Shown: one piece after another, positions 16,222 through 25,840 of the stretch | Layout: every line of letters starts with the position of its first letter | Numbering within the stretch: position 1 is the stretch's first letter | From: Undibacterium sp. Jales W-56 | Lineage (GTDB): Bacteria > Pseudomonadota > Gammaproteobacteria > Burkholderiales > Burkholderiaceae_D | NCBI RefSeq assembly: GCF_025548535.1 | Contig: NZ_JAJLQW010000001.1 | Location: 930,001 to 994,000, forward strand | Reading direction: 5' to 3' | DNA length: 64,000 nucleotides | Notes under the pieces: model-generated | Told to the model about the DNA's origin: nothing | The model's database searches: none | What the model saw: the letters and a program-made list of their open reading frames with translations, nothing else | Position numbers and translations under genes: made by a program

Positions 16222-17292
16222 TTAGTCGAACACGGGTGTTTCCACGCCCAGGATCTTGTGCAGTTTCGGCGAGGTCGTGGTGTATTGCATGTGGATTTTC
16301 TTTTCAGGGAAAATATATGGTGCTGCACCAAACGCCGCCAGGGCCGCTTCGTGGAAGCCGGACAGAATCAGTTTCTTCTTGCCTGGATAAGTATTGATAT
16401 CGCCGACCGCAAAAATGCCGGGAACATTGGTCTCAAATTTTTCGGTATTCACGACTTTCAATTGCTTGCGTTCGATATCCAGGCCCCAGTCGGCGATAGG
16501 GCCGAGTTTTGGCGACAGGCCGAAGAATACCAGTAAATTATCGAGCGGCATGCGACGCGTGACGCCGTCGGCGCCGGTGACTTTGATCTCGGACAGCAGG
16601 TCGTCCTTGGTTTCGATCCCGGTGACCTGACCAATCGTCAATTGCATCTCGTAGTTCTCGCATAGCTCCTTCATCTTGGCGACCGAAGCCGGTGCCGCAC
16701 GAAAATCGTCGCGACGGTGCAGCAAGACGATCGATTCAGCTTTGCCGACCAGGTTCAGGGCCCAATCCAGGGCAGAATCGCCGCCGCCGCAGATCACCAG
16801 ATTCTTGCCATGGAACTGCGTAGGATCTTTGACGCGATAGAACACTTGCTTGTTTTCGAAGGCGTCGATGCCTTCAACTTTCAAGGTGCGCGGCTGGAAC
16901 GATCCAACGCCTGCTGCGATGAAAATAGTTTTGGTGATGAAGCGCGTTCCAGCCGATGTTTCCAGATCAAAGCGGCCGTCTTCACGGCGTGCGACCAGAG
17001 TCACTTCTTGACCCAGATGGAAAGTCGGTTCAAACGGCTCGATCTGTTTCAGCAAATTATCCGTTAATTCCTGACCGGTGCAGACCGGCACCGCAGGAAT
17101 GTCGTAGATAGGCTTGTCCGGATACAGCTCGACACATTGACCGCCGACGACTGCGAGAGAGTCGATGACATGCGCTTTGATTTCCAGCAGGCCGAGTTCA
17201 AATACTTGGAACAGACCGACCGGACCAGCGCCAACGATCACGGCATCGGCCTCGATCACTGGGTTTGCTGGATTTGTTTTATTGTTTTCCAT
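16222..17292 (-). CDS. ferredoxin-NADP+ reductase, thioredoxin-reductase-like type
   Basis: This 356-residue flavoprotein has an N-terminal FAD site [15 protein letters not shown] and an internal NADPH site [15 protein letters not shown]. It lacks the CxxC redox pair of true thioredoxin reductases, as expected for the TrxR-like ferredoxin-NADP reductases. The segment [19 protein letters not shown] is typical of this group. The adjacent upstream gene is the 7Fe ferredoxin fdxA (84 bases away, same strand), the natural redox partner. It shuttles electrons between NADPH and ferredoxin for biosynthesis or stress defence. Confidence 0.9.
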   Translation of the reverse strand: MENNKTNPANPVIEADAVIVGAGPVGLFQVFELGLLEIKAHVIDSLAVVGGQCVELYPDKPIYDIPAVPVCTGQELTDNLLKQIEPFEPTFHLGQEVTLVARREDGRFDLETSAGTRFITKTIFIAAGVGSFQPRTLKVEGIDAFENKQVFYRVKDPTQFHGKNLVICGGGDSALDWALNLVGKAESIVLLHRRDDFRAAPASVAKMKELCENYEMQLTIGQVTGIETKDDLLSEIKVTGADGVTRRMPLDNLLVFFGLSPKLGPIADWGLDIERKQLKVVNTEKFETNVPGIFAVGDINTYPGKKKLILSGFHEAALAAFGAAPYIFPEKKIHMQYTTTSPKLHKILGVETPVFD

Positions 17293-17376
17293 ACGACGTG
17301 GTATTTCCTGATTTTCTTGCGGGCGAGAATAAGTGAATCGGCAAGTGCATTATTGCTGGCTTACCGCAGCAACCGA

Positions 17377-17700
17377 TTAACGTTCCAGATATTGCAATTT
17401 GTCTTTAACATCTTTCCAGTCATCGGCGTCGGCCAGCGGGCTGGTAGTTTTGGTAATCGATGGCCAGCTACGGATCAGATCAGCATTGATTTTGATGAAC
17501 TGTTGTTGATCCGCTGGCACATCTTCCTCGGCATAGATCGCATTGACTGGACATTCGGCGACGCAGACAGCGCAGTCGATGCATTCATCTGGATCGATTA
17601 CCAGGAAATTGGGACCTGCGCGGAAGCAGTCCACCGGGCATACATCCACGCAATCGGTATAGCGGCAACGGATGCAGGATTCGGTCACAACGTGGGTCAT
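17377..17700 (-). CDS. fdxA: 7Fe ferredoxin
   Basis: This 107-residue ferredoxin has the 3Fe-4S/4Fe-4S arrangement: CIRCRYTDCVDVCPVDCF at the N-terminus and CIDCAVCVAECPV next. The C-terminal extension (WPSITKTTSPLADADDWKDV) is characteristic of FdxA in proteobacteria. It is a low-potential electron carrier in the cytoplasm, and the reductase encoded immediately downstream on the same strand is its likely partner. The length is standard. Confidence 0.95.
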   Translation of the reverse strand: MTHVVTESCIRCRYTDCVDVCPVDCFRAGPNFLVIDPDECIDCAVCVAECPVNAIYAEEDVPADQQQFIKINADLIRSWPSITKTTSPLADADDWKDVKDKLQYLER

Positions 17701-18215
17701 AACAGTCCTTCTTTAAGTATTCGGGAGGATTAAGGCACAGCTATATAAAGCCATAGCTGCAAAGCCTTGTATTTTAAGGCAATTTACTCTAACTCACAAT
17801 TCAGGCTTAGATAAAATACGCATAAGCAAATGCGTGGCCGGTCGGAGTGGGTCCCGTCTGAGTCGATGCAGAGATGCTTGCCTGCTGCCACTTGGCGGCG
17901 CATTTAAGGATTTTTTTAAGAATTTACTTCCCATCTGGTTTACCAGGCATAAAAGCCTCTTATTTTTTGAATAAGGCTTTTGGATGAAATTAATTGATGC
18001 TCGCCAAATGCAAAAATATCCTGCGGAATTTGCAGTTACTATATGAGCCGATTCCGTCAATTCCGCTGATTCTGCCGACATCACTCCAAGCAAAAGCCTA
18101 TCCTACGATAAGGATATTAAGACGGAAAAATCAGATAAATTGTTGGTGAATTGACCCGGTGCTGATTTTTGTGCTTTGGTCGATATGGATGACGCTCCTT
18201 TTTTTTAGGATAAAA
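17701..18215. other. divergent intergenic region with a hairpin
   Basis: This 515-base region separates leftward fdxA from the rightward dehydrogenase gene and must hold both promoters. A hairpin (AAAAGCCTCTTA with TAAGGCTTTT, 17951-17981) lies mid-gap; it is terminator-like but has no obvious gene to end. A 99-codon leftward frame (17794-18093) has no family resemblance and no ribosome-binding site, so it is not called. Confidence 0.4.
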
Positions 18216-19202
18216 ATGAAACCTGCTATTTTGGTGACCCGCGCTGTGTTCCCGGAGATTTTGCAATTGCTGGCACAGCATTTTGAGGTCGAATCGAATC
18301 AGGATGATGTGATTTTTTCGCCGCAAGAATTGGCCGCGAAATTGCAAGGCAAGCAGGGTGTATTCACGACCGCCAGCGCGCGTTTTAATAGTGACTTATT
18401 GCGGCAATTGCCTGAGCTGAAAATGATTGCGCAAATGGCGGTCGGTTACGACAATATCGACGTCGCTGCCTGCTCTGCCCATGCTGTGATGGCGAGTAAT
18501 ACACCGGATGTGTTGAACGAAACCACGGCCGATTTCGGCTGGGCCTTATTGATGGCGACCGCGCGCCGCATTACCGAATCCGAGCACTGGTTGCGCGCCG
18601 GTCATTGGCACAAATGGTCGTATAACGGTTTTCTCGGCGCCGATATTCACGGATCTACCCTGGGTGTAATCGGCATGGGGCGCATCGGACAGGCGATTGC
18701 ACGGCGCTCCATGGGGTTCAATATGCGAGTCATTTATCACAATCGTTCACGCCTGAATGCTGAGCAGGAAGCGTATGCAAATAACGCCAGTTATGTGAGC
18801 AAGGAAGACTTGTTGCGCAGCGCCGATCATGTGGTTCTGGTGCTACCGTATTCAACGGCTTCACACCACACGATCGGTGCTGCCGAACTGGCAGCGATGA
18901 AGCCGACCGCGACCCTGGTTAATCTGGCGCGTGGCGGGATTGTCGATGATGCGGCGCTGATTGCCGCTTTGCGGGCCAAGACGATTGCCGCAGCGGGCCT
19001 GGATGTGTTCGAGAACGAGCCGAAATTCCATCCCGATTTTTTAGGTTTAAACAATGTCGTGCTGACGCCGCATATTGCAAGTGCTTCGGAGGCGACCAGA
19101 CGAGCGATGGCGGGATGTGCCGCGGCGAATCTGATTGCGGCCCTGAGCGGACAGCGGCCACCGAATTTATTGAACCAAGACGTGTGGAAAAGTAAGGGTT
19201 AA
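18216..19202 (+). CDS. D-2-hydroxyacid dehydrogenase (glyoxylate/hydroxypyruvate reductase-like)
   Basis: This 328-residue NAD(P)-dependent dehydrogenase has the nucleotide-binding motif GVIGMGRIGQAIA. The catalytic trio is Arg in VNLARGG, Glu in FENEP and His in TPHIASA. The N-terminal catalytic half (ITRAVFPEIL-like start, VGYDNIDV) fits the GhrB/TkrA group that reduces glyoxylate, hydroxypyruvate or 2-ketogluconate. The exact substrate is not decided by sequence. The start at 18216 follows AGGA; the longer frame from 18159 is rejected. It is transcribed alone, divergent from fdxA. Confidence 0.9.
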   Translation: MKPAILVTRAVFPEILQLLAQHFEVESNQDDVIFSPQELAAKLQGKQGVFTTASARFNSDLLRQLPELKMIAQMAVGYDNIDVAACSAHAVMASNTPDVLNETTADFGWALLMATARRITESEHWLRAGHWHKWSYNGFLGADIHGSTLGVIGMGRIGQAIARRSMGFNMRVIYHNRSRLNAEQEAYANNASYVSKEDLLRSADHVVLVLPYSTASHHTIGAAELAAMKPTATLVNLARGGIVDDAALIAALRAKTIAAAGLDVFENEPKFHPDFLGLNNVVLTPHIASASEATRRAMAGCAAANLIAALSGQRPPNLLNQDVWKSKG

Positions 19203-19208
19203 AATATC

Positions 19209-19288
19209 ATACTGGGTGGGAGTACCATCATTTTTATAGCATATTCCGCAATATCTGCGGCGAAAATGAAAAATACTCCCCCCTAAAT
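19209..19288. repeat. 80-bp dispersed element, copy A
   Basis: This element begins ATACTGGGTGGGAGTA and ends AAAAATACTCCCCCCTAAAT, so GGGAGTA and TACTCCC can pair across it. The same ends and the central TCCGCAAT recur in inverted orientation at 35324-35402. It lies between the convergent dehydrogenase and acyl-CoA-binding protein genes and could also act as a terminator. Confidence 0.65.
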
Positions 19289-19323
19289 TGATGTTGTATG
19301 GCTATCGAAACTAAGGCCCTGGC

Positions 19324-19578
19324 TTAGTCTTTCAAACCATTGATCAGATCCACGTAGTCTTGCATTGCCGCCTCTTTCGTCGTGCCTGTCAGCGCAGCCC
19401 AGGCATCGAACTTGGCGCGACCGACGAAGTCCGTGATGCCCGGACGATCACCCGTTGCATCGCCGGCGCTGCCTTGTTTAAACAGGGCGTAGATTTTCAA
19501 TAGCGTCATATTGTCAGGACGCTCCGGCAGGTTTTTTGAATCGGCTAAGGCTTGGGTGAACTGGTCTTGCAGGCTCAT
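19324..19578 (-). CDS. acyl-CoA-binding protein
   Basis: This 84-residue protein matches the four-helix acyl-CoA-binding family. It contains LQDQFTQALADSKNLPERP, the core LLKIYALFKQGSAGDATGDRPG and KFDAWAALTGTTKEAAMQDYVDLI. It buffers long-chain acyl-CoA in the cytoplasm. Such small ACBPs are common in Burkholderiales. AGGAG precedes the ATG. It stands alone between convergent and same-strand neighbours. Confidence 0.93.
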   Translation of the reverse strand: MSLQDQFTQALADSKNLPERPDNMTLLKIYALFKQGSAGDATGDRPGITDFVGRAKFDAWAALTGTTKEAAMQDYVDLINGLKD

Positions 19579-19714
19579 ACGCTACTCCTGTTGGATGAAT
19601 CGAAAGCAGCAAAATAACATACTCGCCATGTGGCCCCAAGCAGATCGCTAGAGGGAATCTTCAGACAAATACCCTTGCAATCGGAGTCGGCTGAAAGCGC
19701 TAATGGCGCTATGG

Positions 19715-20413
19715 CTAATGGATCGTCGGTTCAGCGCCGCAACAGGCTTTGTATTTTTTACCGCTGCCGCAAGGGCAGGGATCGTTGCGGCCCACTTTCG
19801 GGGCGTCGCGCTTAATGGTGGCCACACCCGATTTACGCAGCGGTGCCCAGAAGCGGCGGATCTCGGGGATCGCGGCTTCCAGTTCAATCGCAAGATGGTG
19901 GCATTTTTCCGGCGTGTCGACCAGCTTCATCTCTTCTTCTTCGATCTCCTCGGCGCCCAGCAAATAGATAGGGCGCAGCAAAGGAGCGATCGCCGATTCG
20001 TAGATCGGTTCCCACTGTTCATCGCGTAATTGCATGCCTTCCCAGAAACCCCAGGCCCAGGTTTCGCCATCGATGAGTTCTTTGCCGTCTTGCTCCATGA
20101 CGCAGAACAGCGGCTCAAATTCCTGCGGCGCGACTTCAAAGGTAATCTGGATTTCATTCATGAAACGGGCGATCAGCGTGGTGATGCGCTCCATTTCTTT
20201 CGGCGTTTTGAATTTCGGTTCGGCCTGGTCCGGCAGACCCCAGACCAGCGGCAGCCACTCTGTCATCGGGATCATCTCCGGCCCGATCGCAATCGCGGTC
20301 AGGTAGCCGTGCAGTGCGTCCATGGTCATGCCATCGTCGCCTACGCGGTCGGACATCAAAAATTTGTCCAGTTCGTTAAATTCTTTATCGCTGAGAGGTT
20401 CGTCGAGATGCAT
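19715..20413 (-). CDS. UPF0149/YecA-like protein with C-terminal SEC-C zinc motif
   Basis: This 232-residue protein has an N-terminal YgfB/YecA (UPF0149) helical domain with [17 protein letters not shown] and WAWGFWEGM. The C-terminal SEC-C motif, [20 protein letters not shown], is a zinc-binding element like the tail of SecA. Related proteins bind SecA, SecB or ribosomes, but the role here is unknown. The start at 20413 matches the domain; the longer frame to 20488 overlaps the divergent kinase promoter and is rejected. Confidence 0.88.
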   Translation of the reverse strand: MHLDEPLSDKEFNELDKFLMSDRVGDDGMTMDALHGYLTAIAIGPEMIPMTEWLPLVWGLPDQAEPKFKTPKEMERITTLIARFMNEIQITFEVAPQEFEPLFCVMEQDGKELIDGETWAWGFWEGMQLRDEQWEPIYESAIAPLLRPIYLLGAEEIEEEEMKLVDTPEKCHHLAIELEAAIPEIRRFWAPLRKSGVATIKRDAPKVGRNDPCPCGSGKKYKACCGAEPTIH

Positions 20414-20496
20414 GGCTAGAGTCGTGAAGGTGGAAATACCGGAAGTGTAGCGCTTTGTCCCGCGTTCGTGGGGAGTTTGAACGTACAATGCGGCCT

Positions 20497-21549
20497 ATGA
20501 CATCACCTAATTTTAACGCTGCCAGCACCGATAGTGCGTCAGGCAGCGCATCAGAGAGTGCGCCGGATGCGAGCTCGCACGCATTTGCCGGATTGACGCC
20601 CGAGTGCGTGCTGGATGCCATGCATGAGGCCGGATTCCAGTGCGATGGCCGTCTGCTGGCGCTGAATAGCTATGAAAACCGGGTGTATCAACTCGGTATG
20701 GATGACGGGCCGCCGCAGATCGTTAAATTTTACCGGCCGCAACGCTGGACGGACGAAGCAATCCTTGAGGAGCATGCATTTGTGGCTGAGTTGCATGAGC
20801 TGGAGATTCCGGTGGTGCCCGCCTTGGTGTCGGCGGATGGACGCAGTTTGCCGACCCATGCAGGCTTTCGCTTTGCGGTATTTCCAAGACAGGGCGGACG
20901 TGCGCCGGAACTCGATCAGGCCGATACGCGCGAATGGCTGGGGCGCTTTATCGGTCGTATCCACGCCGCCGGAGCGCAAAAAAACTACCAGCATCGTGCC
21001 AATCTCGATATCGATAGCTTTGGTCATGAGCCGCGTGCCTATCTGCTGGCGCATGACTGCATCCCGGCAGATCTGGTTGCTGCCTACAAAAGTATTACGA
21101 ATTTAGTGTTAGACGGCATAGCGCGCAGTTATGAGCGGGCCGGGACGATGGCAATGATCCGTTTGCATGGCGATTGCCATCTGGGGAATGTGTTGTGGAC
21201 CGATGGCGGGCCGCATTTCGTCGATTTTGATGACAGCCGCATGGGGCCGGCTATTCAGGATCTATGGCTGCTGCTATCTGGCACGCGCGCTGACATGACT
21301 GCGCAATTCAGCGATATCTTGTTTGGCTACGAGGATTTTGCCGAATTCCAGCCGCGCCAGTTGCATTTGATCGAGGCCTTGCGCAGCTTGCGCATGCTGC
21401 ATTATTCCGCCTGGCTGGCGCAACGCTGGGACGATCCGGCGTTCAAACAAGCCTTCCCCTGGTTTAATACGCAACGCTACTGGCAAGACCGCATTCTGGA
21501 GCTGCGCGAGCAGGTCGCCTTGATGGATGAGCCGCCGCTGGCGGTGTGA
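20497..21549 (+). CDS. srkA: stress response kinase A-like protein (YihE/RdoA family)
   Basis: This protein of about 350 residues has a kinase fold of the APH/choline kinase type. The catalytic loop is HGDCHLGNVLW and the metal-binding motif is FVDFDDS. Typical SrkA segments NSYENRVYQLG, IVKFYRPQRWT and RYWQDRILELREQ are present. E. coli SrkA counters stress-induced killing and is Cpx-regulated. A Ser/Ala-rich N-terminal extension (about 25 residues) precedes the domain. The start could be 20488 or 20497; neither has a strong ribosome-binding site. The gene is divergent from the UPF0149 gene. Confidence 0.9.
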   Translation: MTSPNFNAASTDSASGSASESAPDASSHAFAGLTPECVLDAMHEAGFQCDGRLLALNSYENRVYQLGMDDGPPQIVKFYRPQRWTDEAILEEHAFVAELHELEIPVVPALVSADGRSLPTHAGFRFAVFPRQGGRAPELDQADTREWLGRFIGRIHAAGAQKNYQHRANLDIDSFGHEPRAYLLAHDCIPADLVAAYKSITNLVLDGIARSYERAGTMAMIRLHGDCHLGNVLWTDGGPHFVDFDDSRMGPAIQDLWLLLSGTRADMTAQFSDILFGYEDFAEFQPRQLHLIEALRSLRMLHYSAWLAQRWDDPAFKQAFPWFNTQRYWQDRILELREQVALMDEPPLAV

Positions 21550-21651
21550 ATTGGTGATCTGGAAAGTTCCAGATTTTATGCATTTTGATGGTAAGGATGC
21601 GAAGGCGATCCGTTAAAATGCTGTCATTTCCTCACTTTTGAAATGCGCATC

Positions 21652-22323
21652 ATGACTCAGGACGAACTCAAACAAGCCGTTGCCCAAGCCGCCATCCAGT
21701 ATGTTGTCGAAGACAGCATTGTCGGCGTCGGCACAGGCTCTACCGCCAATTTCTTCATTGACGAGCTGGCCAAGATCAAACATAAGATCAAAGGTGCGGT
21801 CGCGTCTTCGGAAGCCACGGCAGCGCGGCTGCGCGGTCACGGCATCAGCGTTTTCGATTTAAATGAGGTGAGCGCCATGCCGGTGTATATCGACGGCGCG
21901 GACGAAATCACACCGCAAGGCGCGATGATCAAAGGCGGCGGCGCGGCACTCACTCGCGAAAAAATCGTCGCCTCGGTCGCCGACAAGTTCATCTGCATCG
22001 CCGACGGATCGAAGCTGGTCGATCTGTTAGGTAAATTCCCCTTGCCGATAGAAGTGATCCCGATGGCGCAGGCGGTCGTCATGCGCAAACTGAATGCGCT
22101 CGGCGGCGCAGCGCATCTGCGCTTAAAAGACGGTCAGCCCTTATTGACCGATAACGGTAATATCATCATCGATGTACACGGTCTGCAAATCACCGATCCG
22201 GTCGCGCTGGAAGCGGCGATGAATAATATCGTGGGCGTGGTGACGGTCGGACTGTTCGCAAAACAGGGTGCGAATGTTTGCTTGCTGGGGACTGCCGGGG
22301 GTGTCAAGACGCTGACATTTTAA
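21652..22323 (+). CDS. rpiA: ribose-5-phosphate isomerase A
   Basis: This 223-residue enzyme interconverts ribose-5-phosphate and ribulose-5-phosphate in the pentose phosphate pathway. Family motifs in order: [59 protein letters not shown] (split by active-site Asp and Lys) and the C-terminal [16 protein letters not shown]. The start at 21652 ([12 protein letters not shown]) matches relatives; an alternative ATG lies three codons earlier. It is followed by a strong terminator. tkt, encoding the partner pathway enzyme, is also in the window at 37.6 kb. Confidence 0.96.
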   Translation: MTQDELKQAVAQAAIQYVVEDSIVGVGTGSTANFFIDELAKIKHKIKGAVASSEATAARLRGHGISVFDLNEVSAMPVYIDGADEITPQGAMIKGGGAALTREKIVASVADKFICIADGSKLVDLLGKFPLPIEVIPMAQAVVMRKLNALGGAAHLRLKDGQPLLTDNGNIIIDVHGLQITDPVALEAAMNNIVGVVTVGLFAKQGANVCLLGTAGGVKTLTF

Positions 22324-22353
22324 TTGACCGGCGTTTTGTACCTCACAACACAA

Positions 22354-22381
22354 AAAAAGCCCCGCCGAAGCGGGGCTTTTT
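22354..22381. terminator. bidirectional terminator between rpiA and the cold-shock gene
   Basis: The stem AAAAAGCCCCGC / GCGGGGCTTTTT with flanking A and T runs lies 31 bases after rpiA and 22 bases after the end of the leftward cold-shock gene. Confidence 0.92.
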
Positions 22382-22402
22382 GTCAAAACTTAATCAGTGA
22401 GA

Positions 22403-22606
22403 TTAAGGATTCTGGATGTTGGAAGCTTGCTTGCCTTTAGGGCCTTGCGTGACTTCGAACTGTACTTTTTGACCTTCTTTGAGGGTCTTGAAGCCGTTCA
22501 TTTGGATTGCGGAAAAGTGGGCGAACAAATCCTCACCGCCGTCATCCGGAGTGATAAAGCCGAAGCCTTTGGAATCATTGAACCACTTGACGGTACCTGT
22601 TGCCAT
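22403..22606 (-). CDS. cold-shock protein, CspA family
   Basis: This 67-residue single OB-fold protein binds single-stranded RNA/DNA. RNP1 KGFGFI and RNP2 LFAHFS are intact, and the start [18 protein letters not shown] is canonical. The upstream region on this strand is long, AT-rich and gene-free (about 540 bases to clpS), leaving room for a structured 5' leader of the kind that controls cspA-type genes, but I cannot show one. The gene ends at the terminator shared with rpiA. Confidence 0.95.
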   Translation of the reverse strand: MATGTVKWFNDSKGFGFITPDDGGEDLFAHFSAIQMNGFKTLKEGQKVQFEVTQGPKGKQASNIQNP

Positions 22607-22947
22607 AATGCATCTTTCAAATATAAACTAATCACACGAGCCGTAAAAGCAAGAAACCTAGCGTAACGCCGCCTCCTCCTAAACTTGCCCACTTCTATTG
22701 ACTAATTACTACTTTGTCTTGTCAATAAATATCATTCTTGGCGGAAAAAAAAGTAAAGTCAAGAGATTTTGTTGCTATATGAAACACTGTTGTTTTTTTA
22801 TTTAATGACAATAATCTCAGGTAGCGTCCAATGCGTTCAGCCAGGCAGCAAAAAGGTGCAGAAATCCGTAGTATTCCGGCTGAGGCTAACCAATGCCGCT
22901 CGCAGGCGAGTGCCTTGAACCAGAATATTGAGTGTTTGCACAAAAAA
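22607..22947. other. leader/promoter region of the cold-shock gene
   Basis: This stretch holds the upstream region of the leftward cold-shock gene. It is rich in A and T runs, with TTGACT and TTGACA hexamers on the minus strand (about 22710-22760) but no clean -10 partner. No coding region is supported. Confidence 0.4.
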
Positions 22948-22987
22948 AGTGAATTTTTATGCGGGGCAGTGAATTACGATGCGGGGC
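22948..22987. repeat. tandem 20-bp direct repeat upstream of clpS
   Basis: Two adjacent 20-base units (22948-22967 and 22968-22987), both AGTGAATTnnnATGCGGGGC, differ only at the three central positions. They lie in the divergent gap between the cold-shock gene and clpS, about 160 bases upstream of clpS, and may be a protein-binding site. Confidence 0.6.
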
Positions 22988-23110
22988 GGGCTTGAGTAAT
23001 TGATTTTAGGCACCATCTGCGAAAAATACTGAAAACGCGTAACATCTGAGAAGAGTCAGACTTATTCATCTCTCATTGATCAAATAAGCCTCTTTTTATT
23101 CGTTTATTAT

Positions 23111-23141
23111 TTGACTCTCGATCAGATCAACGTACTAGAAT
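23111..23141 (+). promoter_or_regulatory. putative promoter of clpS-clpA
   Basis: TTGACT (23111-23116) and TAGAAT (23136-23141) match -35 and -10 hexamers with a 19-base spacer. The clpS ATG lies only 7 bases after the -10, so a transcript starting here would be nearly leaderless. No ribosome-binding site precedes the ATG. Confidence 0.45.
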
Positions 23142-23147
23142 AGACGT

Positions 23148-23456
23148 ATGGGAAACAAGCAAGGAAACGGTACTTTATTGGAGAAGCAGGAGCAAAAGCT
23201 CAAGCCGCCCTCCATGTACCAGGTGACGCTGCTCAATGACGACTACACGCCAATGGAATTTGTCGTGGCCATCATTCAGGAGTACTTTAATAAAGACCGC
23301 GAAACCGCGATGCAGATCATGCTCAAGGTACATCGAGATGGTAAAGGGATATGCGGAGTGTATTCGAAGGATATCGCTTTAACCAAAGTAGAACTCGTGT
23401 TAACGCACGCTCGTAAGGCAGGGCACCCCCTGCAATGTGTGATGGAGGAAGTATGA
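23148..23456 (+). CDS. clpS: ATP-dependent Clp protease adaptor ClpS
   Basis: This 102-residue adaptor delivers N-degron substrates to ClpA. The core [21 protein letters not shown] forms the N-degron pocket, and [19 protein letters not shown] is also conserved. The N-terminal tail of about 25 residues is the flexible part that engages ClpA. The stop overlaps the clpA start by four bases (ATGA), so the two are translationally coupled. No Shine-Dalgarno sequence precedes its ATG, and a promoter-like pair lies directly upstream. Confidence 0.96.
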   Translation: MGNKQGNGTLLEKQEQKLKPPSMYQVTLLNDDYTPMEFVVAIIQEYFNKDRETAMQIMLKVHRDGKGICGVYSKDIALTKVELVLTHARKAGHPLQCVMEEV

Positions 23457-25753
23457 TTGCGCAAGAACTGGAAGTCAGCCTGCATATGGCATTTGTTGAG
23501 GCCAGGCAGGCTCGTTATGAGTTCATCACGGTGGAGCACCTGTTGCTTGCCTTGCTGGACAATCCTTCCGCTGCCGAAGTGATGCGGGCTTGCGCCGTAA
23601 ATATTGAAGATCTGCGCAAATCTCTCAGCAACTTTATCAGCGATAACACGCCGACCGTACCCGGTACGAGCGAGGTGGACACGCAGCCTACGCTGGGTTT
23701 TCAGCGCGTGATCCAGCGCGCCATCATGCATGTGCAATCGGCGTCAAATGGCAAGAAGGAAGTGACCGGCGCGAATGTGCTGGTCGCGATCTTTGGCGAA
23801 AAAGATTCGCATGCGGTGTATTACCTGCATCAACAGGGCGTCACTCGTCTGGATGTCGTCAACTTCATTTCCCACGGTGTGCGCAAGGATCAGCAAGCTG
23901 AGCCGCAAAAAGCACAAGAGGGCAGCGAAGAAGTGCAGGCCGAAGGTCAGCCAAAAGAAAATCCGCTCGATCAGTTTACCCAGAACCTGAACAAGGCTGC
24001 GGCTGAAGGTCGTATCGATCCTCTGATCGGTCGCGAGAGCGAAGTCGAGCGTGTGATCCAGATCCTGTGCCGTCGCCGCAAAAATAATCCTTTGCTGGTC
24101 GGTGAGGCCGGTGTCGGCAAGACCGCGATTGCCGAAGGCCTGGCATGGCGCATTACTCAGAGCGATGTACCTGAGGTGCTGCAAAATGCCGTGGTGTACT
24201 CGCTCGACATGGGCGCACTGCTGGCGGGCACCAAATATCGCGGCGACTTTGAGTTGCGCCTGAAAGGTGTGCTCAAACAATTGAAGGACACGCCAAACGG
24301 CATCCTGTTCATCGACGAAATTCATACCATCATCGGTGCCGGATCTGCTTCGGGCGGTACTCTGGATGCGTCTAATTTACTGAAACCTGCTTTGTCGAAT
24401 GGTCAGCTTAAATGCATCGGTGCGACGACTTACACCGAGTATCGCGGCGTCTTTGAAAAAGACCATGCGCTGTCACGCCGTTTCCAAAAAATCGACGTAA
24501 ACGAGCCGACCATTGAGCAAACCGTACAAATTCTGCGCGGACTCAAATCCAAGTTCGAAGAGCATCATAACGTCAAATATTCGGCATCCGCATTGACTAC
24601 TGCAGCAGAATTGTCTGCACGCTTTATCAATGATCGCCATTTGCCGGATAAGGCGATTGACGTGATCGATGAGGCAGGTGCGGCGCAACGCATTTTGCCA
24701 AAATCGAAGCAAAAGAAAACCATAGGCAAAGCCGATATCGAAGACATCATTGCCAAGATCGCCCGTATCCCGCCGCAAACGGTCAATCAGGACGATCGCA
24801 GCAAATTGCAAACGATCGATCGCGACCTGAAGAACGTGGTGTTCGGCCAGGAACCTGCCATCGATGCCTTGTCGTCTGCCATCAAGATGGCACGCGCTGG
24901 CTTGGGCAAAACGGATAAGCCGATCGGCTCCTTCCTGTTCTCCGGCCCTACCGGCGTCGGTAAAACAGAAGTCGCCAAACAGCTTGCGTTCACGCTCGGC
25001 ATTGAGCTGATCCGCTTTGATATGTCCGAATACATGGAGCGTCATGCGGTCAGTCGCCTGATCGGTGCGCCGCCCGGTTACGTCGGTTTCGATCAGGGCG
25101 GTTTGCTGACGGAAGCGATCAACAAAAAACCGCATTCCGTCTTGCTGCTGGATGAGATTGAAAAAGCGCATCCCGATGTGTTCAACATCCTGTTGCAAGT
25201 CATGGATCATGGCACGCTGACGGACAATAATGGCCGCAAAGCCGACTTCCGCAATGTCATCATCATCATGACTACCAATGCGGGTGCGGAGAGCTTGCAG
25301 AAACGTTCTATCGGCTTCAACGACAGCAAAGAAGCTGGCGATGAAATGGCCGATATCAAACGCATGTTTACTCCAGAATTCCGCAATCGTCTGGATGCAA
25401 TCATCAGCTTCCGCGCTTTGAATGAAGAGATTATCTTGCGCGTCGTCGACAAATTCCTGATGCAGTTGGAAGAACAATTGCATGAGAAAAAAGTTGAAGC
25501 GACATTCACCGATAATTTGCGTAAATTCCTGGGCAAAAAAGGCTTTGATCCATTGATGGGCGCACGGCCAATGGCCAGACTGATCCAGGACATGATACGC
25601 AAAGCACTGGCAGACGAACTGCTGTTCGGTAAGCTGGTCAGCGGTGGCCGTGTCGTCGTGGATCTGGATGATAAAGATCAGATCAAGCTGGAATTTTCAG
25701 AGGGTGACGCGACCCCGCCGGCAGCATCTCAGGAAGTGGTAGAAGTCGAATAG
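23453..25753 (+). CDS. clpA: ATP-dependent Clp protease ATP-binding subunit ClpA
   Basis: This 766-residue AAA+ unfoldase works with ClpP (not in the window). It has an N-terminal Clp repeat domain ([18 protein letters not shown]) and two ATPase modules with Walker A GEAGVGKT and GPTGVGKT. The ClpP-docking loop is RSIGFND. A Gln/Glu/Lys-rich linker (about residues 145-175) separates the N-domain from the first AAA module. The start at 23453 follows GGAGG and overlaps the clpS stop. A C-terminal acidic tail is typical. Confidence 0.97.
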   Translation: MIAQELEVSLHMAFVEARQARYEFITVEHLLLALLDNPSAAEVMRACAVNIEDLRKSLSNFISDNTPTVPGTSEVDTQPTLGFQRVIQRAIMHVQSASNGKKEVTGANVLVAIFGEKDSHAVYYLHQQGVTRLDVVNFISHGVRKDQQAEPQKAQEGSEEVQAEGQPKENPLDQFTQNLNKAAAEGRIDPLIGRESEVERVIQILCRRRKNNPLLVGEAGVGKTAIAEGLAWRITQSDVPEVLQNAVVYSLDMGALLAGTKYRGDFELRLKGVLKQLKDTPNGILFIDEIHTIIGAGSASGGTLDASNLLKPALSNGQLKCIGATTYTEYRGVFEKDHALSRRFQKIDVNEPTIEQTVQILRGLKSKFEEHHNVKYSASALTTAAELSARFINDRHLPDKAIDVIDEAGAAQRILPKSKQKKTIGKADIEDIIAKIARIPPQTVNQDDRSKLQTIDRDLKNVVFGQEPAIDALSSAIKMARAGLGKTDKPIGSFLFSGPTGVGKTEVAKQLAFTLGIELIRFDMSEYMERHAVSRLIGAPPGYVGFDQGGLLTEAINKKPHSVLLLDEIEKAHPDVFNILLQVMDHGTLTDNNGRKADFRNVIIIMTTNAGAESLQKRSIGFNDSKEAGDEMADIKRMFTPEFRNRLDAIISFRALNEEIILRVVDKFLMQLEEQLHEKKVEATFTDNLRKFLGKKGFDPLMGARPMARLIQDMIRKALADELLFGKLVSGGRVVVDLDDKDQIKLEFSEGDATPPAASQEVVEVE

Positions 25754-25840
25754 CGTAATCATTAGCAGTACTGTCTGGAGTGAGATTGACCCGGTTTTGA
25801 TGTGGCAACAATTGAAATTATTTGTGCTCAGGAGAAAAAT

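Noticed and set aside
17794-18093. 99-codon minus-strand frame in the fdxA-dehydrogenase gap
   Set aside because: It crosses the hairpin at 17951-17981, lacks a ribosome-binding site and resembles no family.
24473-25483. 336-codon frame antisense to clpA
   Set aside because: Its composition is that of a mirror of clpA codons and it has no start signals; similar antisense frames lie over ileS, tkt and pepF.
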